Source: Streptomyces sp. R21 (GTDB lineage: Bacteria > Actinomycetota > Actinomycetes > Streptomycetales > Streptomycetaceae). From it: a stretch of DNA of 64,000 nt. Every line of letters starts with the position of its first letter. Position 1 is the first letter of the stretch. A program made the translations under genes and the position numbers. Where the stretch lies: the NCBI RefSeq assembly GCF_041051975.1, contig NZ_CP163435.1, forward strand, positions 2,790,001 through 2,854,000, given 5' to 3'. Below are positions 52,824 to 60,607 of this stretch, one piece after another. A model generated the notes under the pieces. It worked only from the letters and a program-made list of their open reading frames with translations, was not told where the DNA came from and searched no databases.

Positions 52824-52865
52824 TGTGGATAACCCCAATCAGGGACACGTCAGAAATTGTCCACA
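52824..52865. promoter_or_regulatory. Inverted pair of DnaA boxes between DUF4192 gene and recQ
   Basis: TTGTCCACA on the + strand at 52857-52865 is the perfect preferred Streptomyces DnaA box. TTATCCACA on the - strand at 52824-52832 is the classical box. The two starts are 33 bases apart, about three helical turns, and lie 51-93 bases upstream of recQ. Confidence 0.7.
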
Positions 52866-52916
52866 GCTCGGCAGGCTCGTTCGCGCGATGTCCGACCCAT
52901 CGGGTTGCATGGGGCC

Positions 52917-55100
52917 ATGAGCAACGCAGACCCGCGACCCACCACTGCCTCCGATGACCTCCGCACCGCGGCCGACACCGTTCTCGCCCGTCTCGTCGGC
53001 GCCCCGGCGGGCGAGGCCCGGCTGCGCGAGGACCAGTGGCGCGCCATCGAGGCCCTGGTGGCCGACAAGCGCAGAGCGCTCGTCGTGCAGCGCACCGGCT
53101 GGGGTAAGTCCGCGGTGTACTTCGTCGCGACCGCGCTGCTGCGCGAGCGGGGCGCCGGACCCACGGTCATCGTCTCCCCTCTTCTCGCGCTCATGCGCAA
53201 CCAGGTGGATGCGGCCGCACGCGCCGGAATCCGCGCGAGGACCATCAACTCCTCCAACACTGAGGAGTGGGAGACGATCCAGGCGGAGGTCGCCGCAAGC
53301 GAGGTCGACGTCCTCCTGGTGAGTCCGGAACGCCTCAACAACCCCGACTTCCGCGACCAGGTGCTGCCCAAGCTGGCCGCGGCCACCGGCCTGCTCGTGG
53401 TCGACGAGGCGCACTGCATCTCCGACTGGGGCCACGACTTCCGGCCGGACTACCGCCGGCTGCGCACGATGCTCGCCGATCTCCCGCCCGGCGTCCCCGT
53501 CCTGGCGACCACCGCGACAGCCAACGCGCGCGTGACGGCCGATGTCGCCGAGCAGCTGGGCACCGGAGGCAGCACCGACGCGCTGGTCCTGCGCGGGCCG
53601 CTGGACCGGGAGAGCCTGAGCCTCGGCGTGCTGCGGCTGCCGGACGCCGCCCACCGGATGGCCTGGCTCGCCGAGCATCTGAACGATCTGCCGGGCTCCG
53701 GGATCATCTACACCCTCACGGTGGCCGCGGCCGAGGAGGTCACCGCGTTCCTGCGCCAGTGCGGGCACATCGTGTCGTCGTACACGGGAAAGACCGAGAA
53801 CGCGGAGCGCCAGCAGGCCGAGGAGGATCTGCTCGCCAACCGCGTCAAGGCGCTCGTCGCCACGTCCGCGCTGGGCATGGGCTTCGACAAGCCCGACCTC
53901 GGATTCGTCGTGCACCTGGGTTCTCCCTCCTCCCCCATCGCCTACTACCAGCAGGTGGGGCGTGCGGGCCGCGGTGTGCAGCATGCCGAGGTGCTGCTGC
54001 TGCCGGGCAAGGAGGACCAGGCGATCTGGGAGTACTTCGCGTCGCTCGCCTTCCCTCCGGAGGAGCAGGTGCGCCGCACGCTCGACATCCTGTCCCGGTC
54101 CGACCGGCCGCTCTCGCTGCCCGCTCTCGAACCCCTGGTGGAGCTGCGCCGGTCCCGCCTGGAGACGATGCTCAAAGTGCTCGACGTGGACGGTGCGGTG
54201 CGCCGCGTGCAGGGCGGCTGGATCTCCACGGGCAACGCCTGGGCGTACGACACCGAGCGGTACGCCTGGGTCGCCAAGCAGCGGTCGGCCGAACAGCAGG
54301 CGATGCGCGACTACGTCACAACGGCCGGGTGCCGGATGGAGTTCCTGCGGCGGCAGCTCGACGACGAGGGAGCGGCGCCGTGCGGGCGCTGCGACAACTG
54401 CGCGGGAGCGCGCTTCGAGACGCCCGTGTCCCCGGCGGCACTGGACGCGGCCAACGGCGAGCTGGGCCGCGCGGGCGTCGAGGTCGAGCCCCGGAAGATG
54501 TGGCCGACGGGTCTGCCGGCCGTCGGCGTGGACCTGAAGGGGCGCATCCCGGCCGGTGAACAGGCCGCGCCGGGGCGGGCCTTGGGGCGACTCTCGGACA
54601 TCGGCTGGGGCAACCGGCTGCGGCCGATGCTCGTACCGCAGGCCCCGGACGGGCCCGTGCCCGACGATGTCGCGAAGGCCGTGGTCGGCGTGCTGACCGA
54701 CTGGGCGAAGGGACCCGGCGGCTGGGCCTCCGGACAGCCCGACGCGCAGCCCCGCCCGGTCGGGGTCGTCACCCTTGCCTCGCGCAGGCGACCGCAGTTG
54801 ATCCAGTCGCTGGGCGCGAGGATCGCGGAAGTCGGCCGACTACCCCTGCTGGGTTCCCTGGAGTACGTCGGCGAGGCGGCGCACATCTCCCGGAGCAACA
54901 GCGCGCAGCGGCTCAAGGCACTCGACGGGGCGCTGGCCGTGCCGCCCGCGCTGGCCGCGGCCCTCAAGGAAGCCGGCGGTCCCGTACTGCTCGTGGACGA
55001 CGCGACGGAGACCGGCTGGACGCTCGCGGTGGCCGCTCGCATGCTGCGCCGGGCCGGTGCACAGGGGGTGTTGCCGCTGGTCCTCGCCGTACAGGCGTGA
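52917..55100 (+). CDS. recQ: RecQ-family DNA helicase with C-terminal phosphoribosyltransferase-like domain
   Basis: 727 residues from ATG 52917. SF2 helicase motifs: [12 protein letters not shown] (Walker A, about residue 60), [22 protein letters not shown] (DEAH, about 163) and [14 protein letters not shown] (motif VI). The RecQ zinc site has cysteines in GCRMEFLRR and CGRCDNC (about 475-500). There is no HRDC domain. The last about 190 residues resemble a ComF-type phosphoribosyltransferase, with [12 protein letters not shown] and the PRPP-loop-like [25 protein letters not shown] at about 690-714. It unwinds DNA 3'-5' in repair; the tail may recycle or sense nucleotides. Confidence 0.92.
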   Translation: MSNADPRPTTASDDLRTAADTVLARLVGAPAGEARLREDQWRAIEALVADKRRALVVQRTGWGKSAVYFVATALLRERGAGPTVIVSPLLALMRNQVDAAARAGIRARTINSSNTEEWETIQAEVAASEVDVLLVSPERLNNPDFRDQVLPKLAAATGLLVVDEAHCISDWGHDFRPDYRRLRTMLADLPPGVPVLATTATANARVTADVAEQLGTGGSTDALVLRGPLDRESLSLGVLRLPDAAHRMAWLAEHLNDLPGSGIIYTLTVAAAEEVTAFLRQCGHIVSSYTGKTENAERQQAEEDLLANRVKALVATSALGMGFDKPDLGFVVHLGSPSSPIAYYQQVGRAGRGVQHAEVLLLPGKEDQAIWEYFASLAFPPEEQVRRTLDILSRSDRPLSLPALEPLVELRRSRLETMLKVLDVDGAVRRVQGGWISTGNAWAYDTERYAWVAKQRSAEQQAMRDYVTTAGCRMEFLRRQLDDEGAAPCGRCDNCAGARFETPVSPAALDAANGELGRAGVEVEPRKMWPTGLPAVGVDLKGRIPAGEQAAPGRALGRLSDIGWGNRLRPMLVPQAPDGPVPDDVAKAVVGVLTDWAKGPGGWASGQPDAQPRPVGVVTLASRRRPQLIQSLGARIAEVGRLPLLGSLEYVGEAAHISRSNSAQRLKALDGALAVPPALAAALKEAGGPVLLVDDATETGWTLAVAARMLRRAGAQGVLPLVLAVQA

Positions 55101-55324
55101 CCCACGCATCGCCAACGGCATCAGTGGGCAGGGATATACGCGTCACACTGTCAGAAAACGGTCTGTGGCCCCAATTGCTCGTTGCCGCAACCAAGTTCGA
55201 CAGCAAGAATTGAGGTCCGCTCCCCGCACGGCTTGCCCGTGGTCCGGTAGGGCTCTGCTGCGGCGTGCGCTCCCCCAAGTCCGACCCCCGCCCGCAGTGT
55301 GGGCGCGTAGCCGAAGGGAGGACC

Positions 55325-55951
55325 GTGACCTTCGGATTCGCTCCGTCCTCGGCGGCATCGATGTCGACGTCTGCCGACCTGTCCGCCAACCCACTGGCCC
55401 GGATGCTCGAACCCGCCGAATGGGCCGCCGCGGGGATTCCGCTGCTGCGTAATCCCCGCGAGGTCGTCAGTGGGCTGCACGCCCGGCATCTGCCCAGACC
55501 GTCGACCGCGATCGTGGCCGTCCTCGATCCGGACGAACGGCTGCGGGCCAGCGCCTCGTTCACCCGGCGTCCGGCTCCGGCGGACGGCTGGATGTTCCGC
55601 AACGCACTGCTCTCGCAGCTGCGCCGGGTCATCCCGCACGACCTGCGGCGTCGCACTCCGGTGCGCACGGCCGTGCTGCTCTACTGCCGTGACGGCGACG
55701 CGCGATGGACACAGGAGGACGGGGCGTGGATGTGGGGCCTGCGGGATGCCTGCACGCTCCACGGGCTGCGCTGCGGGGCGTACATAACGCTGACGCGCGA
55801 CGGCTGGCAGGTTCTCGGCGAGGGCCGCGGCGGACGCAGTCCCCACGCGGATTCCCCGCCGGAGTCCTTCGCCCTGGCCGAGGCTCCACCACCGCTGCCG
55901 CGCACCGGAGGCGCCGCGTCGGAGATACTGCGCCGGGCAGCCGCCCGCTGA
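55325..55951 (+). CDS. Conserved hypothetical protein
   Basis: 208 residues from GTG 55325 with a GAAGGGAGGA ribosome site; the start at 55265 is less likely. No family is recognised. It has a compact middle section (FTRRPAPADGWMFRNALLSQLRRVIPHDLRRRTPVRTAVLLYCRDGDARWTQED split across several conserved-looking blocks) and the segment MWGLRDACTLHGLRCGAYITLTRDGWQVLG, then a disordered tail. There are no membrane segments. It lies downstream of recQ by 224 bases and possibly belongs to a shared unit. Confidence 0.8.
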   Translation: MTFGFAPSSAASMSTSADLSANPLARMLEPAEWAAAGIPLLRNPREVVSGLHARHLPRPSTAIVAVLDPDERLRASASFTRRPAPADGWMFRNALLSQLRRVIPHDLRRRTPVRTAVLLYCRDGDARWTQEDGAWMWGLRDACTLHGLRCGAYITLTRDGWQVLGEGRGGRSPHADSPPESFALAEAPPPLPRTGGAASEILRRAAAR

Positions 55952-56583
55952 AACCGCGGCGGTCGCCCACCGCGGCATCGCGCGGCAGGGAAGTCGGCCT
56001 GATGGCGAGACGGCTGAGCCAGTCGGCCGCCGACAGTGAAGGCTGCCGCCCTGACAGAAGGCCGCAGGGCCCACACCTCAGACGCCCAAAGAGCGCTGAA
56101 GGCTGCCGCCCTGACAGAAGGCCGCAGGGCGGCATGCCACAGGGCGCACACCCCGCCCCGCCCACAGAGCACTGTTGATCACGCTCCCCGAAACCGACCG
56201 ACCACCCCCACAAGAGGCGAACGGCCATGCGCGGCGCATGAACAGCCCCGCCCGGCACGCGGGAAATCACGCCCAATGAACAGGCGGCAGCGCCGTGCCC
56301 GCCGACACCGAACAGCTCGGATCGGCCGGGCCCGGCGCAGCACACACCCACGCGCCTCACTCAGCGACGAGAAACGTCATCCCGGACGCCGGAGGACGCT
56401 CCGGCACAGGGACCTGGCGCCGCCCAGCCATCATCGGCGCACGCCGACATGACCACCGGACAGACGTCGCCGTAGAGAAACCTGCGACGCCCCGAACCCA
56501 CTCACCGCAAGCAGCACTCCGAACGCGCCGCGAGCGAGCCGCGAACGCGCCCCGGACATGCTCCCGGCGGGGTCCGGAACCGC
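55952..56583. other. 632-base stretch without a convincing gene
   Basis: Between convergent genes. Reading frames on both strands look like artefacts: arginine- and proline-rich with no typical start or ribosome site. It contains a two-copy 34-base direct repeat (56037-56070, 56097-56130) and a smaller GAACGCGCC repeat near 56520-56550. The + strand here is richer in A and C than coding neighbours, suggesting decay of a lost gene or a non-coding transcript. Confidence 0.5.
56037..56130. repeat. Two direct copies of a 34-base element, 60-base period
   Basis: Copies at 56037-56070 and 56097-56130 are identical by eye and begin TGAAGGCTGCCGCCCTGACA. Each can fold using GCCCTG with CAGGGC; the second copy extends this to CCGCCCTG with CAGGGCGG. 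The spacer is 26 bases. With only two copies it is not a CRISPR array. Confidence 0.85.
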
Positions 56584-57210
56584 TCAGACCCCGGCGCCCA
56601 GCACCGAGTTGATCTGCTGCGGGTCACCGCAGACGATCATCAGGGCGCCGGCCCGGCCGAGGGCCAGCGGGAGAGCGGAGGCGGCAGCCGTGTCGGCGCC
56701 GCCGTTGACGGCGACCACGACCACGGGGCGGGACGCGGCCCGCTCCGCGACGGAGGCGTCGGCGTAGAAGACGTCGTCGCCCGCGTCGTGCTGCGCCCAG
56801 TAGGCGGCTTCGCCGAAGGACAGTTCGTGCGCGGCCCACGGGTGAAGGTCGCCGGTGGTGATCACCAGCACCTCACCAGGGGCGCGACCGGACTCCAGCA
56901 GCAGGTCGACGGCTTCTTCTGCGGCGTCCAGCGCACCCTCGACCGAGGCCGGGATCAGCTGGATCTGCGGGGTCGCCGCAGCGGCCACGGTGGCCGGAGC
57001 GGAAGGCCCCGGCACGGCCGCAACGGGCTCGCGCGGGGTGCGTTGGGCCGGCATCGGCCGGACAGGACCCGGACGGCCGGGACGTGGCGGAGCCACGGGA
57101 CGGGGGCCGGGTACGGGACGGGGGGTCGGCGCGGTGCGGCCGGCGGCCGGCGTGGCGCGGGGACCCTGGGCACTCTCGTGAATCTGAGGCTCCTCGGGAA
57201 TGAGAGGCAT
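56584..57210 (-). CDS. Proline-rich hypothetical protein
   Basis: 208 residues from ATG 57210 (MPLIPEEPQIHESAQGPR). The N-terminal half (about 15-85) is a Pro/Arg/Gly-rich low-complexity region. The C-terminal half (about 85-208) is a compact alpha/beta domain: ASVEGALDAAEEAVDLLLESG, VLVITTGDLHPWAAHELSFGEAAYWAQHD, RPVVVVAVNGG and ALMIVCGDPQQINSVLG. The strand-turn pattern VVVVAVNG ... VCGDPQQ resembles the C-terminal part of SF1 helicases, but no Walker motif is present. Unknown function. It is 68 bases downstream of rnhB. Confidence 0.78.
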   Translation of the reverse strand: MPLIPEEPQIHESAQGPRATPAAGRTAPTPRPVPGPRPVAPPRPGRPGPVRPMPAQRTPREPVAAVPGPSAPATVAAAATPQIQLIPASVEGALDAAEEAVDLLLESGRAPGEVLVITTGDLHPWAAHELSFGEAAYWAQHDAGDDVFYADASVAERAASRPVVVVAVNGGADTAAASALPLALGRAGALMIVCGDPQQINSVLGAGV

Positions 57211-57278
57211 GAGCTGATTTTTATCAAACGCCGGTGCGACTCGCGTCGGCGGGTGGCACATGGGTGCGAACGGAATCG

Positions 57279-57980
57279 TCAGAAATCGAAGCCGAGCTGG
57301 CCCTCGATTTCCGGAACGCGTCCGTCCACCCAGCTGCGGACCTTCTTGAGGTGCCGCCACTGGGGCAACGCATCAAGATACGCCCACGACAGCCGGTGGT
57401 ACGGGGTGGGTCCCCACTCCTCCAGCGCGGCCTTGTGCACGGGAGACGGATACCCGGCGTTGGCCGCAAATCCGAAGTCTGCATGGTCGATGCCCAGTTC
57501 GGCCATCATTTTGTCGCGCCGGACCTTGGCGATCACCGAGGCCGCCGCGACGGCGACACAGGACTGGTCGCCCTTGATCACCGTACGGACCCGCCAGGGG
57601 TGGCCGAGATAGTCGTGCTTTCCGTCGAGGATGACCGCGTCGGGGCGCACCGGCAGCGACTCCAGGGCGCGCTCAGCCGCGAGCCGCAGGGCAGCCGTCA
57701 TCCCCAGGCTGTCGATCTCCTCGGGAGAGGCATCCCCCAGGGCGTACGACGTCACCCATTTCTCCAGCTCCACGGCGAGCGTGGTGCGCCGTTTGGCGGT
57801 CAGGAGTTTGGAGTCGGTGAGCCCTTCGGGCGGACGGCGCAGTCCCGTGACGGCGGCGCAGACGGTGACAGGACCGGCCCAGGCACCGCGCCCCACCTCG
57901 TCGACACCGGCAATGATCTTCGCTCCGGTCGTGGCGCGGAGGGAGCGCTCGACGGTGTGAGTGGGAGGTTCGTACGGCAT
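57279..57980 (-). CDS. rnhB: Ribonuclease HII
   Basis: 233 residues. Removes ribonucleotides from DNA and RNA of RNA-DNA hybrids. The DEG motif with catalytic Asp-Glu is in [14 protein letters not shown] (about 25-38). The further acids are Asp in [10 protein letters not shown] and Asp in [24 protein letters not shown]. The family's DSKLLT is present at LTDSKLL. From memory it corresponds to SCO5812. It is followed closely by the proline-rich gene. Confidence 0.95.
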   Translation of the reverse strand: MPYEPPTHTVERSLRATTGAKIIAGVDEVGRGAWAGPVTVCAAVTGLRRPPEGLTDSKLLTAKRRTTLAVELEKWVTSYALGDASPEEIDSLGMTAALRLAAERALESLPVRPDAVILDGKHDYLGHPWRVRTVIKGDQSCVAVAAASVIAKVRRDKMMAELGIDHADFGFAANAGYPSPVHKAALEEWGPTPYHRLSWAYLDALPQWRHLKKVRSWVDGRVPEIEGQLGFDF

Positions 57981-58096
57981 GGCAGCCTCAGCCTACGCCG
58001 CCCGGAGCCCCACCCGACACCCTGACTCCCCGAGCGGCCCCGACCCGCCCGCGGCCGCGCGACCAGGCAGGTCCCCGAGACCGTGGCGCCCTGGAG

Positions 58097-58720
58097 TCAC
58101 GCGCGGTTCGGCCTGAGCAGCGGAACCATCAGCTGGTCGATCATCTCCTCCAGGTCCCGCTCGCCCCATTCACTGGCGCACACCTTGGACCGGTACATCA
58201 TCATCGCCGGAATGGCATCGAAGACGTACGGATTCGCCGCGTCGGCGCGTACTTCCCCCCGCTCGATTCCTCGCCGGATGACCTCCTGCAGCAGGCCCAT
58301 GGTCGGTTCGATCACTCCGCCGACGATCACCGCCTGGAAGCGCTCGGCCTGCGTGGCGTCGCATTCGTGAAGCACCGAGCGGAGGGCGAAGCCGGGTCGC
58401 GAGAACATCGCCTCGCGTACCTGCCGGCACAGCGCCAGCAGATCCTCCCGGACGCCGCCGAGGTCGGGCGCCTGCACGAGCCGGGGCATGGCGGCCTGCA
58501 GTGCGTCGGCGACGAGGTCCTCCTTGGAGGGCCAGCGCCGGTAGACCGCGGCCTTGCCCGTCTGGGCACCAGCGGCGACGCCCTCCATCGTGAGGGCGTT
58601 CCAGCCGACCGTACTGAGCTGTTCCAGCGCGGCATCGAGGATGGCGCGCTCGAGTACGGCGCCGCGCCGGCGAGGAGAGACCGTCTGAGCGGGGGCGGCC
58701 GTCCAGCGCGAAGTAACCAT
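58097..58720 (-). CDS. TetR-family transcriptional repressor
   Basis: 207 residues. N-terminal TetR HTH (about 20-66): LERAILDAALEQLSTVGWNALTMEGVAAGAQTGKAAVYRRWPSKEDLVADAL. The rest is a helical ligand-binding domain of the C-terminal class with LALCRQVREAMFSRPGFALRSVL. It diverges from a DHA2 drug-exporter gene, with two matching 20-base palindromes in the intergenic region, so it almost certainly represses itself and the exporter until the drug or a metabolite binds. Confidence 0.94.
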   Translation of the reverse strand: MVTSRWTAAPAQTVSPRRRGAVLERAILDAALEQLSTVGWNALTMEGVAAGAQTGKAAVYRRWPSKEDLVADALQAAMPRLVQAPDLGGVREDLLALCRQVREAMFSRPGFALRSVLHECDATQAERFQAVIVGGVIEPTMGLLQEVIRRGIERGEVRADAANPYVFDAIPAMMMYRSKVCASEWGERDLEEMIDQLMVPLLRPNRA

Positions 58721-58803
58721 CTGTGTGTCTCCGTTGAGCGTTGAGCGAGGGAAAGCGGGGGCGTCGAGCGAGCGGATCGGTGCGGCGACACGGCACTGAC
58801 TTC

Positions 58804-58823
58804 AGTGAACGCTTGCGTTCTCT
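58804..58823. promoter_or_regulatory. TetR operator, imperfect copy
   Basis: AGTGAACGC-TT-GCGTTCTCT, one mismatch from the perfect arms of the second site 48 bases away. It lies 84-103 bases upstream of the repressor start and probably overlaps that promoter. Confidence 0.8.
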
Positions 58824-58851
58824 GACGGGGACTCACTACCGTTGTCGCGGC

Positions 58852-58871
58852 AGTGAACGCGAGCGTTCACT
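58852..58871. promoter_or_regulatory. TetR operator, perfect copy
   Basis: AGTGAACGC-GA-GCGTTCACT, 9-base perfect arms around two bases, ending 23 bases before the MFS start. Confidence 0.87.
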
Positions 58872-58894
58872 AACGCACTTGTGGGGGACCCATA

Positions 58895-60442
58895 GTGACA
58901 ACCTCTCAGTTGATCCAGGAACAGAAGCCAGGAGCAGCCCGCCGGGAGGGGCATCCCGGCATCGCACTCACCGTCATCGCAGCCTGCCAACTCATGGTGG
59001 TGCTCGACGCGACGATTGTGAACATCGCACTCCCGCACATTCAAGACGCGCTCAAATTCAGCACGACCGACCTGACGTGGGTCGTCAGCGCCTACACGCT
59101 CACCTTCGGCGGCCTGCTGCTTCTCGGCGGCCGGGCGGGGGACATCCTGGGCCGGCGCCGGGTCTTCATGACCGGCATCCTGCTGTTCACGCTCGCCTCA
59201 CTGCTGGGCGGCCTCGCTCAGGAACCCTGGCAGTTGCTGGTCGCGCGCGCCCTGCAGGGCGTGGGTGGTGCCATCGCTTCGCCCACCTCGCTGGCGCTGA
59301 TCACCACGACCTTCCCCGAGGGCCCGGAACGGAACCGGGCCTTCGGTGTCTTCGCCGCCGTCTCGGCGGGCGGTGGCGCCATCGGTCTTCTCGCGGGCGG
59401 CATGCTCACCGAGTGGCTCGACTGGCGCTGGGTGCTCTTCGTCAACGTACCCATCGGTGTCCTGATCGCGGTGCTCGCGCCGATGTACATCAACGAGTCC
59501 GAGCGTCATCCGGGCCGCTTCGACATCGCGGGCGCGCTCGCCTCGACGGCCGGAATGGCATCCCTGGTGTACGGATTCATCCGCGCCGCGGAAGAGGGCT
59601 GGCGCGACAACCTCACCATCGGGTCCTTCGGGGCGGCCGTCGTCCTGCTGGTGGCGTTCGTCTTCATCGAGCTGCGGGCCAAGGAGCCGATCACCCCGCT
59701 GAAGATGTTCGCCGACCGCAACCGCTCCGGCACGTACGTGATCATGCTGAGCCTGGCCGCGGCGATGTTCGGCATGTTCTTCTTCATCGTGCTGTTCGTC
59801 CAGAACGTGCTGGACTACACGCCGATCCAGGCCGGTCTGGCCTTCCTCCCGGTGACGGTCGCGATCGGTGTGGGCGCCGGCCTGTCGCAGCGATTCCTGC
59901 CGGTTCTCGGCCCCAAGCCGTTCATGGTCACCGGCTCGACGCTGGTGGTGCTCGGTCTCGGCTGGCAGACGTTCATCAGTCCCGACAGTTCGTACGTCGG
60001 CGGGGTGCTCGGGCCGATGCTGCTGTTCGGCTTCGGCATGGGCCTGAACTTCGTGACGCTGACCCTCACCGCCGTCTCCGGCGTCGCCCTGCACGAGGCG
60101 GGCGCCGCGTCGGGGCTGCTCAACGCCACGCAGCAGGTGGGCGGTTCGCTCGGCCTCTCCATCCTGACCACGGTGTTCGGGACGGCCAGCCGTGACGAGG
60201 CGGAGAAGCAGCTGCCGGACTTCCTGGCCAACGGCTCGCCGGAGCAGAAGGCGGAGTTCGCCAAGACGCACCAGCTGCCCGCGCCCTGGGGACACGAGGT
60301 GCTCGCCGAAGGCATCTCGACCGCGTTCATCCCGGCCGCGGCGATGGCCGTACTGGCCCTCGTCACCGCCGCTGTGGTGATCCGTGTCCGCAAGAGCGAC
60401 CTGGACGCACTCTCCGGCACGACGGGACCCGCCGGAGGCTGA
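58895..60442 (+). CDS. DHA2-family MFS multidrug exporter (EmrB/QacA type)
   Basis: 515 residues, 14 predicted membrane helices. Start GTG 58895. The first helix carries the DHA2 signature LDATIVNIALPHI (D in helix 1). Motif A is GRAGDILGRRRVFMTGI, and motif C appears as the glycine-rich stretch AVSAGGGAIGLLAGGMLTEWLDWRWVLFVNVPIG. It is a proton-driven exporter of cationic or hydrophobic drugs by family. It is divergent from and presumably repressed by the adjacent TetR protein. Confidence 0.94.
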   Translation: MTTSQLIQEQKPGAARREGHPGIALTVIAACQLMVVLDATIVNIALPHIQDALKFSTTDLTWVVSAYTLTFGGLLLLGGRAGDILGRRRVFMTGILLFTLASLLGGLAQEPWQLLVARALQGVGGAIASPTSLALITTTFPEGPERNRAFGVFAAVSAGGGAIGLLAGGMLTEWLDWRWVLFVNVPIGVLIAVLAPMYINESERHPGRFDIAGALASTAGMASLVYGFIRAAEEGWRDNLTIGSFGAAVVLLVAFVFIELRAKEPITPLKMFADRNRSGTYVIMLSLAAAMFGMFFFIVLFVQNVLDYTPIQAGLAFLPVTVAIGVGAGLSQRFLPVLGPKPFMVTGSTLVVLGLGWQTFISPDSSYVGGVLGPMLLFGFGMGLNFVTLTLTAVSGVALHEAGAASGLLNATQQVGGSLGLSILTTVFGTASRDEAEKQLPDFLANGSPEQKAEFAKTHQLPAPWGHEVLAEGISTAFIPAAAMAVLALVTAAVVIRVRKSDLDALSGTTGPAGG

Positions 60443-60489
60443 TCATCCACCCGCCCGTCCCCGACAGGACGGGACGGAACAGAACATGT

Positions 60490-60524
60490 GGCGGACCGAC
60501 ACGGGAGGACCGTGGCGGTCCGCC
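60490..60524. terminator. Terminator after the exporter gene
   Basis: 9-base arms (60490-60498 with 60516-60524), 17-base loop, about 50 bases after the MFS stop and before the convergent DUF4153 gene. Moderate strength. Confidence 0.6.
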
Positions 60525-60534
60525 GCGGCATGAG

Positions 60535-60607
60535 ACGAAGCGGCGCGGGAGACGCTCACCGATAGGTGACAACGAAGCGGCGCGGGAGACGCTCACCGAT
60601 ACGTGAC
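60535..60607. repeat. 37-base tandem duplication overlapping the DUF4153 3' end
   Basis: Unit 1 at 60535-60571 and unit 2 at 60572-60607 agree over 36 bases except for one G/C difference. Unit 2 contains the last codons and stop of the DUF4153 gene, so unit 1 is a copied 3' end lying just downstream of it. Confidence 0.9.

Noticed and set aside
56037..56130. Possible CRISPR array from the 34-base repeat
   Set aside because: Only two copies, no further repeats on either side, and no cas genes in the window.
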